Source of the DNA: Dysidea avara
Taxonomy: Eukaryota > Porifera > Demospongiae > Dictyoceratida > Dysideidae
NCBI RefSeq assembly: GCF_963678975.1
Contig: NC_089273.1
Location: forward strand, 21,160,356 to 21,224,355
Direction: 5' to 3'
Length of the DNA: 64,000 nt
The first letter of the stretch is position 1; every line of letters starts with the position of its first letter. The notes under the pieces were generated by a model. That model searched no databases, was not told the origin of the DNA, and saw only the letters and a program-made list of their open reading frames with translations. A program made the translations under genes and the position numbers. Positions 36,534 through 49,845 of the stretch are shown in pieces.

Positions 36534-39500
36534 ATGAACTTGATAGTGATTGCTAGCAGCTTGTTGCTTTTCGAATTTACTGCGGCTGTTCCGATTGATA
36601 TGTTTTATAATTTTGGTCTCTTCCACGGTGATAAAGCACTGCCTAAAGGGTTTATGGAAAGATCTGAACGAATAAGGCTAAAGGGTGGATTCAATTTTCT
36701 GGGAGATCGAATCTACAACATATGGGTGAGTTCATCTTCACGTAATTCACTCAGCAGCTAGCTATCACGTACAGAGTTATTTATGGCTAACTATACGTTT
36801 GTGAATGGTGTAACTTTTTTTGTTGTTGCCAAATATTCAATCGCTTCCATAAAGATTAGCCCTGAGTTAGTACTGTATACGTATAGGTGATGCGCGTCTG
36901 CATGCCGGTAGCTAGCCGGCTCTGGCTTTTATACGGACTGAACTTGCTGTAGGTGTGCTTATGCTTTAAACAATAGACACACTATTGGGAATTATGTTGT
37001 ACAATATGCAAACCGCGAACGATTGTTTGGGAGTGGCAGTTTACATAGTGCGGTGTGGTCAATTAACCATCGCACCGACTTTCTCATGGCAGTTTGCGTT
37101 GGTGAGTGCGCGCGCGCGCGCCTGAATTGATACTGCAGTGTGCTAATTCTCTGGCTCCGGGCTCCTGTAGCTGAGGGCTTGATTATGAACATGTAGATCT
37201 GGTGGGGATGCATGAAGTGAAGTGCAAGCTGCCACCAGTGATCACTAATATATTTGGTGGGGCTTTTAATCTAGCTATGATGATGCTGTAAAAAAAAAAA
37301 AATCACACCAATAATGTGCTAACTGCTGTTGTACGTTAGACAACCTTGTCAGCAGTGAAAATTGATATTGCAGCTGTAACTATTGGGAATTCACTGTCAC
37401 TGCAGTATTGTTTAAGCAAGAGTTGGTCCATTAATTTGCAACAATTTACAAATTATTTTCAAGATGTCAAACATTGAATATTCAGCCCTGAATGACTTGC
37501 GAGGTTTAGTTGACACACTGTAGTTTTTGTACAGCAATATTCATACCTTATCTAATGATATTCAGCATGCGCAAACTTATTAGTCAACTAGAGACTGCTT
37601 AGTTTTTGCAGAAGGTTATTATAATAGTAATTGACTGGAATTCATTGCTAAATTATATTTATTGTTTGTGCTCCATGCATGTGTGACCTTAAGTCATTGA
37701 TATTTGTCTCATTTGAAGTATATTAAGTTTAGTTTTTTTGTCTTATCTAAAACAAATTAGTCAAATAGTGCAGTAGTACTTCATAATAGAGACCAAGAAG
37801 GTTTGCATTTTTTGTGGAAGACATCTACTGATAACTATAGCTTTACCTATTCTTCACGGTGACTTGACAGGCTAAAATGTGTCTTCACAATGACAATAAC
37901 ACTACGGGCTTGATTTGCTTTACAGTGCTGCTGCATGTGTACAAAAGCATGTGTCTAACAGAAAGCAAGACATACAACACTGTAGTTATGGTCATTATAC
38001 AGTAAACTGAAGGTCCATCAGTGATGACCTGTTATTTATTTAAAAATTAAGCCCTGCTGAATGTTGTTGGAAGGGTTTGGGATCACTCTGTAGACATTTC
38101 TGGGCTTGACTATACCTATCCAGCACTGCCAAGCTGTCATGAAGGAAAATGAGGCTGGCTTTAGCATGGTCAGAAAAGCCAAAACCTTCATAATCCCTAC
38201 AATAGATGAATAAAAAATTGGAAATTTTAAAATAGGAATAGGGATCGCTGAAAAAAGCCACAAAACAAGAAGGGATCGTCAACAATGCACATACTTACAC
38301 AGGTGCTCATGGTTGATTTCATTAATAGCTACTAGACAAATGTGATAATTGTTTTTAATAACTAAATTTTAGAAACCCTACTAATGTTGTAGAGCTAGAA
38401 GCTTTTAATGTTGTTTAATGATGTGTGAGCATTGCTATATGCAAGTAGCCAATGTGACTAGCATATCAGTAAACACTACCTTCACTGTCCATTGAGTAGC
38501 TGCTAGTATTACCAGTAATGTTTTTAAGGACTCAGCCATAGATGTGTATGCCCTTTAAAATAGTTTTGAGCCATATTTGTATAAGTAAGCCATCTTAATG
38601 TGTTTTTTGTCGTCGTCTCCCACTCTGTAGTCAAGAAGGTATGGCTATAGTCATTTGATATAAGTGTGTGCACATAGTTTTAGCATTCAATAATGGAAAG
38701 TAAAATGTAAGATGTATGGTTGAAGCACCACTATAGCATGAGGTTGATCCAAGTATTAGCATGTACTAGCTTAGTACAAAATTTTCATGATGATATACCT
38801 GACACTATTTGCTGCACCATTAATACTTTTTATGTGCATATTACCTTGTTAATTCAACACAATTTTAGCAAGTTGAAGTTTCACTAATTCCTTATTGGCC
38901 AAAGTATAGTGTGTGTGGCTCACCATAGATATGGCTTGGGAAGAGCAGTTTTGTAAAAGTAGACTATATAGCTGTGATGGGTTTTGACAGCGAAATTCCA
39001 TAATTTATTATATTCATGTTGAGTCCTCTGTCATGGTCAATAAAATACCAGCTTTCCCAGCATGTGGTTTTCTACAGACTTTCTCCCTTTTGTAAGTTTG
39101 TGGTTATGGAGAATTTATTTTTATGGCTTTATGGTTGCTGTGTTTGCTGTTTGGTATCTTAGCATTTCCCCTTTTAAAAGTGCCTACCCTAAAGTGTTTT
39201 TATATGATTACACACATGTACAGTTGTGAAGAAAGTAATTCCTATTTATACCTTTGTCGTTTGAGTTTAGTACAGTGTAGGTTTATAACTTCTCTGAACA
39301 GTTGAAAAAGCACTTTATAGTTTTGCATGTCCATTGATTGATAGCATTGATTATTTTGCATGCCCGGCTTACTTTGTAACAGTTGGATGTTGTTTGGAGA
39401 TTATATGACATACACAGTATAAGTGGATCTACACTTAGATAATTAAGTGATTAGGATCTATAAATTATGCTCACCTATGCGTGTTTACTTACCAATTAAT

Positions 39501-42500
39501 AGTTGTAGCTCGTATAATTACCTTCTCATAATCTGAATTAAGTGTGTTCACTGCAAAAGTACAGTATGTTAGTCTCAGTAAACTACTGTGATTTGTGTAG
39601 TCCATAAAGCTTGAAGTTTGTGTACATTCTTAACTATATGGGTGACCCAAATCCTTGATGCTTGAAAGTATACTTTACAAACAATGCTACTGAGATATAA
39701 GTTACTTTTTTATCCTTTTGCATGTCGTACAAATGTTGCTATAAGTTGTCATAAAATACAATGTACAAATTATACCTAGTAAATGTTCATTGCCTGTGTT
39801 TTCAGTGAATTTTGCGGTGCTGTGTTTACAGGATTATTGAATACAATCAATTTCCAAGGAGTTTACCATTTCAATTGTATAATTAAATTCAGTTGTCAAG
39901 ACATGGTGAAATCTTGCAAGCTTTATTGATTTTAAAACTGATGAAATCAATGTATTAATGTGAAATCAGTTAAATTTTTTTGAATAGTGATGGATTCCTT
40001 GGTAACTTTAGTCTATACTGTCACATTATTTGCATAGGTTACCACTGATGGTTACTTAGCATTGGATCACTTTACTGACCAGTTTGCATCAGAAATTAAT
40101 CCATTTCCCTCTCCCACTGATGGATCATTAATTGCACCATTTCTAGCAGATGTCGACACTTCCGGAGTAGGAGACATCTACTACAGGCATATCACTGATG
40201 TTGATGATCCTACTTTAAAAGCTATTAATCAAGATGTTAGTATTGCAAACTTTGGGAAATTCAACAATGCACCCTTTAAGGCTAATATGGCTGTTATTGC
40301 TACATGGGATCAAGTTGGATATTTTCATGGCCATTCAGATAAGGTTATTATTGTTATGTGTGCAAGTGTGCATACTGTCATCTAAAATAAACTCCAGTAC
40401 TGTATGTAGGTTGACTGTTAAAGGGTATATATATATATATTGGTAGTTGTACACTGTATTTGAATGGAAAGGATAGTACTGTGGAAGATTGAAAGTACTT
40501 CTAATAAAGCAATTGGTGATTGTAATGGATTAGCTACGTGTGTTTCACCTATTACTGTACAGCATGCCTAAGTATGAAGGCAATTTAAATGAAGAAATAA
40601 TAATGATCTTGCTTATGCTTGCTGCACCGTAAACAAACACATGACACTTATACCATTGGGGCTACAGAAATTATATTCAAACTCTCCATGAGCAAGGGAA
40701 TATAAGTTTAATTGATTCAAGACTTGCTTTTAATTCCCTGACTAATGGCTCAATTAAAAATTGCATTTATCGTGTGTAATTTCTTTTAATGTCATTTCTC
40801 CAAAAGGTCTGGTTTTTGCTGATACAGTCACATATATATTAAATAAATATTTTTTTTACAACAAAGACAAAACAGCAGTAAGAAATAAATTAGAACAAGT
40901 TGATGTTGTGCTACTTCTAAAAAACCAGGCGCCATGCAGCTAGCTAACTCATCTGGAATTAACTATAGACAGTATATGCTACTATGAATTAACCAACTAT
41001 ATATTACTATTAATATTTTTTACAATAGGGTTAGTTTTGGGTTGTGCAATAACATTATTAGCTAATTCTCGTATTTTGTAATTCATGAAATATTCATAAT
41101 TCGTTAATTTACATTGCTATGCACTGCTAAGGAAGCGTTTGGTAAACAAACCGCTTTTACCAACATATTATGCACAGAAGTATCTTCTAAACTGTTTTAT
41201 AGTGTGACTAACATTTTTTTCCCACAAATTCTCTCGACAAAGCCTCAAAGCTACTCTTCATTTTCGTTCGCGAACATAACGGATATGCCCCCTTTTAACT
41301 CGAAGCGATAGGCTATTCCTGGTAGTGCACGAGGCCTGCACCATTGTTTTTCAGTTGCTAAATGCCTGAAAACCTCAAGGGGAAGGTAGTCTGAGGAAAG
41401 TCATCACACCTGTATTTCAGTCCGCCGAAAAGAAACCACCTCAGAGCAAAGTTCACCTGTGCAGAAGTTTAATATAGACTTCATTTCACTTTTACTTCTT
41501 ACGTAAAGCTGCTTTTACCATTATTTAACGATTTTGCTCACGTGGGTGCGTACGGACAAACATAGATAGGTAGATAGGTACACACACAAACACTTTTACG
41601 AAAACAATTTCAGTAAAGTGGGCGCGCACCTGGTTTAAAAACAAATAAATAAAATGTTAGTAAAATATGCTGAAGTACCAGAGTTTCCTTGGCAATAATC
41701 AGATCAGTTATTGGTTAAAATCAAAGACAATCAGGTAATCTAATCCGTTAAATCTTGTACTTATTAGTTTGGCTAGTTTAAGTGGTTTACAATGTCACCC
41801 TGAGTAAGTATTTCTTTGTATCACTATCACCTTTCTTCACTTCAGGTGATTAAATCAGTGAAGAAAGATCGAGTTTCTACTATCTTTTCGGCATGACTTT
41901 AACAAATGCGAATAACATAATTATGTTCTTGTAGGTTTACTGAAATGAAATAAACTCCTCTTAAGGTGGTAAATAAGATGATAATCAGCCTTTCTTCACA
42001 AAGAACAAAGCGTTTATACGTTTTTTTAAATAATAATAATACTCAAGTATTTTACCCATTGTAATGAATGCTTTATACTGTAAAATTATGCTTAAGCAAT
42101 TATGTCAGATTTTTACGAATCCAGTCACAAATTGATAAATTCTGAGGTTTTTATTACAGAAGATAACTGTTATTGCTTGAAATGTTTACCGCTTGAATTA
42201 TAACTTAAGTTATAGTATATGTATTTAATAAGTACAAGAGACCATCCAATACTTTGATATTACTGCCTTTTAATAGAACAATACATTTCAAGTTGTACTG
42301 GCCACTGATGATGTAAATGCCACTATTGCTATTTTCCATTATTTGGACAATGGATTAAACTGGTACCAGTTTGATGCAGACTTTTATGACTATTCAGATA
42401 ATGATTTAAGTGATAGTCAAGTCCAAGTAGGTTTCAACAAAGGAGGGACGAGTGGTGGTAGTGTTACGTCTCTGATGAAATATACACTCACTCCAAAAGT

Positions 42501-45500
42501 GATTGAACTTGATAAAGGTTCAAATGCTGAAATACTAGGACAATGGATATTTTCAATTGGTGATGATATCATTAGTGAACCTGAACTAGGCTCAGTTAAA
42601 GGTGCTGGTAATGGTACTTCCATGCCAGGGGGTATGTTACTATGTTTGTAATCATGTTGATTATATCTGTTTCTTAACTGCTATTATGTCTATTTTATAC
42701 CAGCGCAATTTCATTTTGCTATTCGCACAACTGGCTTATGGTAGTTTCAAAGCTTGCTTACTTTGATACAACAGTCGATCTAATGGTATTTCATAATTCT
42801 CCTAGTAAAATTTGTTAGCGTTTACTCTGTGAAGGAATTTTAAGTGTAATGACCGTGATATTAACTACATAAAATCCCTTTCATCATTGTACCGTTGCTC
42901 TGTAAAAAGATAATGAGATATCACCTGTACAACATTAGCACTGCTAGTATCTTAACCAGATGGATGGCTAGAGCGTAATGGCATCATAAGCAAAGTACTA
43001 TGTAACATCAGGGCTCAACCCAGAATATTAAGCTAGGGGGGGAAAAGTAAGCTGCTTCGGATTCTAGGGGGGGTCTGTGAGCATGCTCCCCCGGGAAGTT
43101 TTTGAAAATGTAGGTGTAAGTATACTCAATTTTGGTGAAATTTAACTGTGATGCCATTAAATATTAACCATTCGATTATACAACTTAAACCTTTCCATTT
43201 CTCAAGGCTTTAGGTATAAACCTAGAGGGGGCAATAGCTAACCCAGGGGGGCCTGTTCCCATCACCCCCCCCCCAGATTAACCCCTGAACATGACTGTTC
43301 TATTAGAATGCATCTGATATGCAGTAATTAAGTAAATGCTTTATAAGAGTATTTCAATCGTAGTGAAAAGTCATCAGCAAGAAAGAGCAATATTACTTAA
43401 TAATAAGCAAACTTATTATTTGCTTTAAAAATGTTGGTGCATGTTTGCTCAATAGTTTTAATAAAATTTATTTTGGTGTGAGCATAATTACAATTTACAT
43501 TAGTTGACATCAAGATACAGCAGTTACCTACTCAAATAAAACAGTCAGCAGAATCATACAGTATAGAGAGTTACACTTTTTTGACCATAATTTTCTTTCA
43601 TAATAGCTTGGCAGCAGGCTAGGCATTAAAAAAACATGGTGTTGATTGGTTATAATTTATGGTGGTTTCACCATCGCATAATTGTGACTGACTGAACAAA
43701 AAAAACTGGTCATATTGAAAATTTTGTTTTGCTATTAAAATGTACAGGTATAATGTATTTAAATGAATCACATGTGCTACATATAAAATTACACACGTTT
43801 TAATCATTTCAGTGCATGCTGATACAAAGCTCAAAGCAATATAATCTATGTACTATCAATTTCATGTTTGTAGAGTGTATAGCAAAGCGAAGATGAATTA
43901 TGGGCATTTGTTTACGGTGCAGTAAAAACAAACTTTGCCACCGTCATTTCTTTGAAAAAGGTCTCCTTTGCCACACAGAAAAGTACAGGGAAAACACTTT
44001 ACCTTAATGGATTTGCCAGTTTATGGTAAACAGATTGAGCTATGTCCGTCTTCACAGCTTGTTTCAGTCATGAGTTATGATCAATTAATTAAGCAACTGT
44101 AATTTATTTTCCTTTATTGTCGCTGTACAAACAGTACTTGTTATAACTCCAAGACTATTCATCATTAAAGACCATTTTGTAATGCTACATAATGGGTGGA
44201 AAACAAAGCTGAAAACAAAGCGGAATGCCTGTAGTAATTGATAGTTGAAGTAAGGAATGGATGAATTTTATACCTTATATTGTTATGCTGATACCTAATT
44301 TGAGCCCCTTAGTGACAATATACAGTACCACCCTAATGAAATGTCACAAGCTAAAGGGGTGTGGCAGCCGTTTCATTCATAGTTCTTTAGAGATGGCAGC
44401 CATCTCGTTACTCACAAATGAAAAAGCTGCCATTCAGAGTCAGTGGAGACACCTATATTTAGGGGGCTTGGGGCCTAGTTTGGTGATGCCATGGTTTAGT
44501 TATAAGTCGAAGACCCAACAAAAAAAAAAGGTCATTAGGCCAAATTATTAGTTTCTCATCCTCCTGTACTCAAAATACCAATGTGGGAGGGTGAATTTTT
44601 GTTTTATTTTTACTAACTAGATAGCTAAATTAGTTAGCTAAAATGACTCAGACTGTAGTTTTCTTAGACTGCTCTAGTAAGGTACCAACTTAAACAGGTA
44701 CTGGATGGCTGCACTAAGCCACCAGTGGTGCAAAAAATCCTTGATGAGGTGAGGAAAATGTAAGTTTATGTGGCCTTACCTTCTGGCAATAGTTATCATC
44801 TACCAACTAGACTATATCTCCTTATTTATAACTACATATGTAGCTTGCTACACTGCTCCTTGAAGAATACAGTGACTGCTCTATTAGAGTATCTCGAATG
44901 ATGTACAGTGATTAAGCCTAGGCTCTTGATCACAGCTACAGATAATTTTTAGGGGGTCTAAGCCCCCCTTTTTTCACAGGGGCTGCAGCCCCCCTTCTCC
45001 CACCACCCCTGCCTTTATTAGTGAGTTGTTTTATCGCACGCAGTTAGTGTTCACAACATTGCATTTGGGCAGTACCATAGATGTATTCTGAACTAGCTAT
45101 GTTGTATTTTATCAAGTACACAAAGTTTTATGACCAAGCTGTTTTTTTACACAGGGTATTTCTTTTGTGGCATATATTAAGCACAACATCTGTTCATATG
45201 TATCCCTACTTGTTAACTGCTATCGAATTTTAATAATGTATTATAGTATCATTTTTTTGTTATTAGTTGTTTGTGGAAAATCTGTCCAAAAGTGTTTAAG
45301 AAAAGGTAAATGTAAAAAACGTCTAAGACAGTTCAGGGCATCTTGTAGTTATTTACGGGAGGAGGATTCATCAGTGTGCTCATCATCTTGTAAAAGATCT
45401 GTCAGAAGGCTTATTAATAATAAGCAAGGAAAAAACCTTTGGTATTGCACATACCATTTTGGATTTTGGAATAAATTAAGGAATGCTTTTAATGACAAGT

Positions 45501-45505
45501 GTTAA
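36534..45505 (+). CDS. secreted NIDO-domain protein with C-terminal GDNF-receptor-like Cys domain
   Basis: Four exons join without a frame break: 36534-36725, 40038-40343, 42277-42631 and 45267-45505 (phases 0, 0, 1), 363 residues ending in TAA. Residues 1-18 (MNLIVIASSLLLFEFTAA) look like a signal peptide. Exons 1-3 form a NIDO domain: TTDGYLAL, LIAPFLADVDTSGVGDIYYR, MAVIATWDQVGYF, NNTFQVVLATDD and AIFHYLDNGLNW follow the nidogen pattern. Exon 4 (about 79 residues) is basic and has eight cysteines, with KCLRKGKCKKRLRQF, VCSSSCKRSVRRL and LWYC spaced as in GDNF-receptor-alpha/GAS1 repeats. Donors are GTGAGT, GTTATT (weak) and GTATGT; acceptors are TGCATAG, TTAATAG and GTTATTAG. NIDO domains occur in extracellular-matrix and adhesion proteins. 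No transmembrane segment was seen, so secretion is likely. Extra exons in the 2.6-kb last intron cannot be excluded. Confidence 0.85.
38203..38280. repeat. MITE end inside intron 1 of the NIDO gene
   Basis: TAGATGAATAAAAAATTGGA and AATAGGGATCGCTG match one end of the MITE at 10951-11279. The other end is missing. Confidence 0.6.
42632..45266. other. last intron of the NIDO gene
   Basis: Runs from GTATGTTAC to GTTATTAG. It holds the MITE at 43009-43287, a CTATTAG motif beside it, and an isolated CTCTATTAGAG motif (about 44869). No further exon was recognised. Confidence 0.5.
43004..43292. mobile_element. MITE family with CAGGG...CCCTG ends, copy 2 (43009-43287)
   Basis: Reverse-complement relative of 9766-10038, with ends CAGGGCTCAACCCAG and TTAACCCCTG. 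AACAT is repeated immediately outside both ends (43004-43008 and 43288-43292), a possible 5-bp target duplication. It lies in the last intron of the NIDO gene. Confidence 0.75.
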
Positions 45506-45641
45506 CAATTTATATAATTTGATACTGACACTAATATTGTACAACTGTTCGCTTTTCATTTGTAATCAGACATCATGCATGTTTATTTTAATGTTCGTAT
45601 ATTCATCATGTGGTTTATTATTTTATCATGTTGATACATGC

Positions 45642-45647
45642 AATAAA
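45642..45647 (+). terminator. poly(A) signal of the NIDO gene
   Basis: AATAAA, 137 bases after the TAA stop and in the sense orientation, within CATGCAATAAACTATA. Confidence 0.6.
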
Positions 45648-45699
45648 CTATATAAAGATCAGTTAAACCACGTAGGGAGTATCTAGGGATTAATAAAGC

Positions 45700-48020
45700 A
45701 CATACCTACCAAATACTAACTATTTACAGTACATACAGTAAGTAGTGGTAGCTACATGTATGATTGTACTTTATACTGTATAATGGTGATGAAAATAAGA
45801 AAGAGCATAGGGAATCAAAGGCTGGACTCTTAAAAGTCAATGAAAGTGATTGAATTTTAAATAAGAGCATGACTTATTAAAATCAAAATACTATAATAAA
45901 ATAATCAACTACTATAATGGAACATCTAACGAGGCACTGTTGCTAAAAGGAAATGTAATGGTTGAGTCTTATAGTCATACCATTCTGATCATCCTGCCAT
46001 ACCAAAGCTGAAAATTTCTATTGGTGCTTCAAACACAATAAGGACTTAGTCACATGTGCTATTTTGAATCCATAATGTTGATATGGCCCTGACTGGCAAA
46101 GGCTCTGGCACAGTTATATTCACTTGTCTTGGATGGCAAAATTATATTAGCAGGTTTGATTTGAAGTATGCCTACAACTTAATGGTATTTATACCAACTC
46201 TTACTACGTGTACATATTCACAATTAGAAGGGGCCAAAATTGCAATATATAGTCTAGGTAAAGCGTTAAAGCTGAATTATAGTCTTTGCTCTCTGAAAAT
46301 GTATGAACAATTCTAGAGTAAAATGCACTTTTTGTATTGAACCACTATATATGTACAGTATGTCAAAAACCAAGCTATTGAGTAATAGAAATTAAATTGT
46401 GGGATATATGTGCGTAGCTAAATAAAGTCATGTGTTACAATTGTTTACAAAAAAATGAATGCATGGCTACAGATTGAAAACTGGCTGCAGAATATATAAG
46501 AAAACAAATATTTAGGGAAAACAGCTACTATAGTGATGGATATAGATCTATATGGATGCAATAAAATGATGATTATGCCTGCAAAGGTCGCACTGTGATT
46601 TTATTAACCATAACAGGCTTATGATAAGAACTTTTTAGTGCCAGGACAAATTTCCTGACAAACATGTGGTTGGTCAAACAAACATGTATAATATATGTAG
46701 TTGGAAGGGCACAGTAATACACCTGAATATACTGTACAGTATATAGACACAAATTCACTGCACTTTGCCTGTTGTGCTGCCAAGTAGACTGAGTGTTGTT
46801 TGCCACAGCCACAAAGCTTTGATTTATAGTTGGGATTTCTCAGTAGAGCAGAGGGTGGTCCCTCCCTTGAGCTGCAGGAATGTAGCATCTCCTAGCAACC
46901 AACCAGTAGTCATTGTTAGTATAGACACTTGAAACAGTAAAGCTTCTCCTTATACAGGGGTGTACTTTAAAAGACATGGTTCTTGCCTATTCCAATTATG
47001 GTCAGACAATAGGCAATTTGTCAGGAGTTTGTTGGTTTTCTGACAAGCTCTCCCATAGAATAATTTCTGTGGTTGTTACAGATTTCAGTCACTGGCTAGT
47101 TTGAAAACAAGTACTATGCGCAAGGGACTGCACTTGTAAGTTTTAGTAGGAAAGGAGGGCCCTTCACTTGAGCATTCATCAGACTACAATACAAATCAAG
47201 CCAATGAATGCATTACAATTTTTGGTGCTCTAGCAAATCATCTACAACACTGATTCATCAATGGTATACCTCTACTAGGCAAAGTAAATTATTCATAGTG
47301 CATGGCTCTTTACTGTGGATATTTAGTCGATTGAATACTTGACCCATAGCTATAGTTTGTGCTGAACATGTCACTCTCAGTGGTTTAATTTATTACCACT
47401 ACTGGATATCATTATTCCTTGGGGAGATGCAATCATTTTGTTAGTTGTGCATGCATTATAACTAGCTAGCTGTTGGAATATGGAAACAAACTGACTGTGT
47501 CTAGTTTTAGACTCAACTATAGTATGTTCATGTTGAGCTGAATCCTCAAAAACATTTAACAACTCATGGATGCAATTACACATAATCTTGAAATTGGCTC
47601 ATTTGTAGTACTGCTTGACCCGCTAAAAATATTTCAAAATCTTTTTGTTCAAATGTTTGACATAATATTTACGACCAATCAAAATTTGAATACATTTCCT
47701 ATGGTGAAGCCGTATAAGTACAGTGTCCATTACAGCCCTTTGCCGAACTTGTAATGGAGCCAAATCGTACATGTCTGCTGTTGACACCTTTGCTGTTACC
47801 AACAATCATCTGGTTGGCTGAAATGTTAACTCTGTTGAGAAAAAATCCACTTTTAATTTTTAGCTGTTGTTCAGGATTCAGCTCAACGTGAACGTACTAT
47901 AGTAGCTTTTCAAACAGTTTCTTGAATAGCCTTCTCGGTCAAGATCAGCTCCATCAACCAGTAACCATGTATGTATCAACTATGAAATAATATACATGTA
48001 TTATGTATGTATTGTGTAAT
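45700..48020. other. gene-poor stretch
   Basis: Several short frames, for example 46083-46316 (+) and 47377-47583 (-), have neither splice nor domain support. No clear repeat family was identified. Confidence 0.45.
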
Positions 48021-48024
48021 ATAT

Positions 48025-48139
48025 AGTTATACAACGGCCACGAGTGCTCTGCCTGTTATAAACGCACGAGCCTGAGGGCCGTTAGGCCCAAAGGCAAGTG
48101 CGTTTATACATGCAGAGCACGAGTGCACGTTGTATAACT
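48025..48139. repeat. foldback element with AGTTATAC ends
   Basis: AGTTATACAAC is mirrored by GTTGTATAACT. Next inwards, CGAGTGCTCTGC pairs with GCAGAGCACGAGTG, and TATAAACGCAC with GTGCGTTTATA. It shares termini and a GGCCT-rich centre with the larger palindrome at 28343-28584. Confidence 0.8.
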
Positions 48140-48189
48140 GTTAATAGTGTTATGTACCACTCACCTAATAGGTGGGGAGAGTCTCACAA

Positions 48190-48720
48190 GACAGCTGTAA
48201 CACTTATAAAGGCCAGGTTTCTAACATCGATTGTGGGTAACCAAGCCGGATGTTGCGATGACGTTCCCCCTGCAGTACTGCAGCCACCTGAGATATTGGG
48301 GGAAGTCATCATCAGAAGGCTTTCTTTGATGTTAGAATTTTCAATCCAACTGCTCCCAGTTATCGAAACACAACGGTTTCTTCCTTGTACAGAAGGTTTG
48401 AAAGAGATAAACAAAGGATGTATGAACAGAGAATAAGAGATGTTGAAATGGGCTCATTCACTCCATTGGTTTTCTCCACGTTTGGAGGGATGGGTAGTGC
48501 GGCTACAGTTGCTTATAAACGTCTAGCTTCTATGCTATCTACTCAACGGGGCCAATCTTACAGCAGTGTTGTGTCATGGATTAGATGTTCCACCAGCTTC
48601 TCTTTGCTCAGGTCAGCAGTGACCTGCTTGCGTGGAGCAAGGTCACACCGTGGCAGCCCTGTGACCATTGGAGCACTTGACCTTGCTATTTCGGAAGGCC
48701 AAGTGTTGCCATCTCATTGA
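48190..48720 (+). pseudogene. non-LTR retrotransposon C-terminal domain fragment
   Basis: The frame ending at TGA 48718-48720 reads AFFDVRIFNPTAPSYRNTT (from about 48322), then YRRFERDKQRMYEQRIRDVE, GSFTPLVFSTFGGMGSAA and SFSLLRSAVTCLRGARS. The block Y..R..EVE.GSFTPLVFSTxGGMG with C-terminal LRSA..CLRG is common in RTE-like invertebrate retrotransposon polyproteins (from memory). The N-terminal part is in other frames, so it is a frameshifted copy. An AAATAAATAAATAAA tail follows at about 48807-48822. Confidence 0.7.
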
Positions 48721-48936
48721 TTTTTTTGAGTTTACAGTCTTTTTGTCCAGCACTTTTACCATCTGGTGCTGGGGGTGGTGGAAAGGGGTGCAGGCACCCC
48801 GGGAAAAAATAAATAAATAAAAAAGATATTGAAAGCTAGTACGCTTGTATCACTAACCTGCATTCGCTGTTCGACTCTCATCATGTAGTGCTCAGCATGC
48901 CAGCGTGATCACTCAATCGCCATATAGACTAAGTAT

Positions 48937-49081
48937 AGTCTCGTGCCCAGACCGCTTTTTTTCTTTTTGTATGGGGGCGGAGAAAAACCGTTTTTTTTTT
49001 CCTTTTTGTGTGGGGGCGGAGAAAAAAAGGTTTTTCTCCGCCCCCACACAAAAAGAAAAAAGCGATCTGGGCACGAGACTA
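48937..49081. repeat. foldback MITE (AGTCTCGTGCCCAGA ends)
   Basis: TAGTCTCGTGCCCAGACCGC is mirrored by GCGATCTGGGCACGAGACTA. Inside, GTGTGGGGGCGGAGAAAAA occurs as a tandem, imperfect pair and again inverted. Protein frames on both strands here are translated hairpin, not genes. Confidence 0.85.
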
Positions 49082-49589
49082 ATAGACTAAGCGCCAGACT
49101 AATCGCCATAGTGATTCTCTCGAGCAAAAAAAAGTAGCTAAATAGACGTTTTAAGTAAACAAAACCTAACTACTAAACGATGCTAGTCTAATTCTTACTA
49201 TTCACACTGGCTAAACTCGAATCAGGTGGCATGACAAAACTGGTTACCACAATCGAACGTAAAGGTTAGTATTATTTAGAATATATTTGTTTTATTGAGT
49301 CATTGTCGAAATGGGCTACAGTTTAATCTGGGCTAAGATGGCACCAGACTAGTAAGGTGTATAAGTACGTTTATATATATATATATATGTAGACTAGAGT
49401 TGTGGCCACCCGTGTTGGATTTTTCGATCGCCATTGGCTGCTTGTAAACATTATACGTATTGGTGACGTTATGGCCCACAATCGACCTTTACATGTCAGG
49501 CTATAAAAGAATTCGAGTGATCTGTGAAGTGTCTTTCCACCTATTAGGTGAGATGTCGTAGTGGTCTTCGCCACCGGCACTTGTGCTAT

Positions 49590-49760
49590 GCTGCACAAAA
49601 CCGCAGCCAGTGCAATATCTGTATATTGCACTGCGGTCGGTGCATTATAACTTATAATGCACTCGTTGTGGTCTAAAAAACCGCAACGAGTGCGTTATAA
49701 GTTATAATGCACTCGCTGCGGTCTGCAGCAGTGCAATATACAAATTATGGCACTGGCGGT
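49590..49760. repeat. cluster of short palindromes
   Basis: GTGCAATATCTGTATATTGCAC, a perfect 23-base palindrome around GTGCATTATAACTTATAATG, and CACTCGTTGTGG paired with CCGCAACGAGTG follow one another. The run looks like several foldback units, related in style to 48025-48139. Confidence 0.65.
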
Positions 49761-49845
49761 GCCTTTGAACTGCCCACGCAGAGTGGTACATATATGTATC
49801 ACCGTGTATGTATGGTCTACCCTGAAGTCTATCTGTAGAGAGTTC

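Noticed and set aside
48905..49137. Overlapping frames with PHKKEK-type repeats
   Set aside because: They translate the arms of the foldback at 48937-49081.
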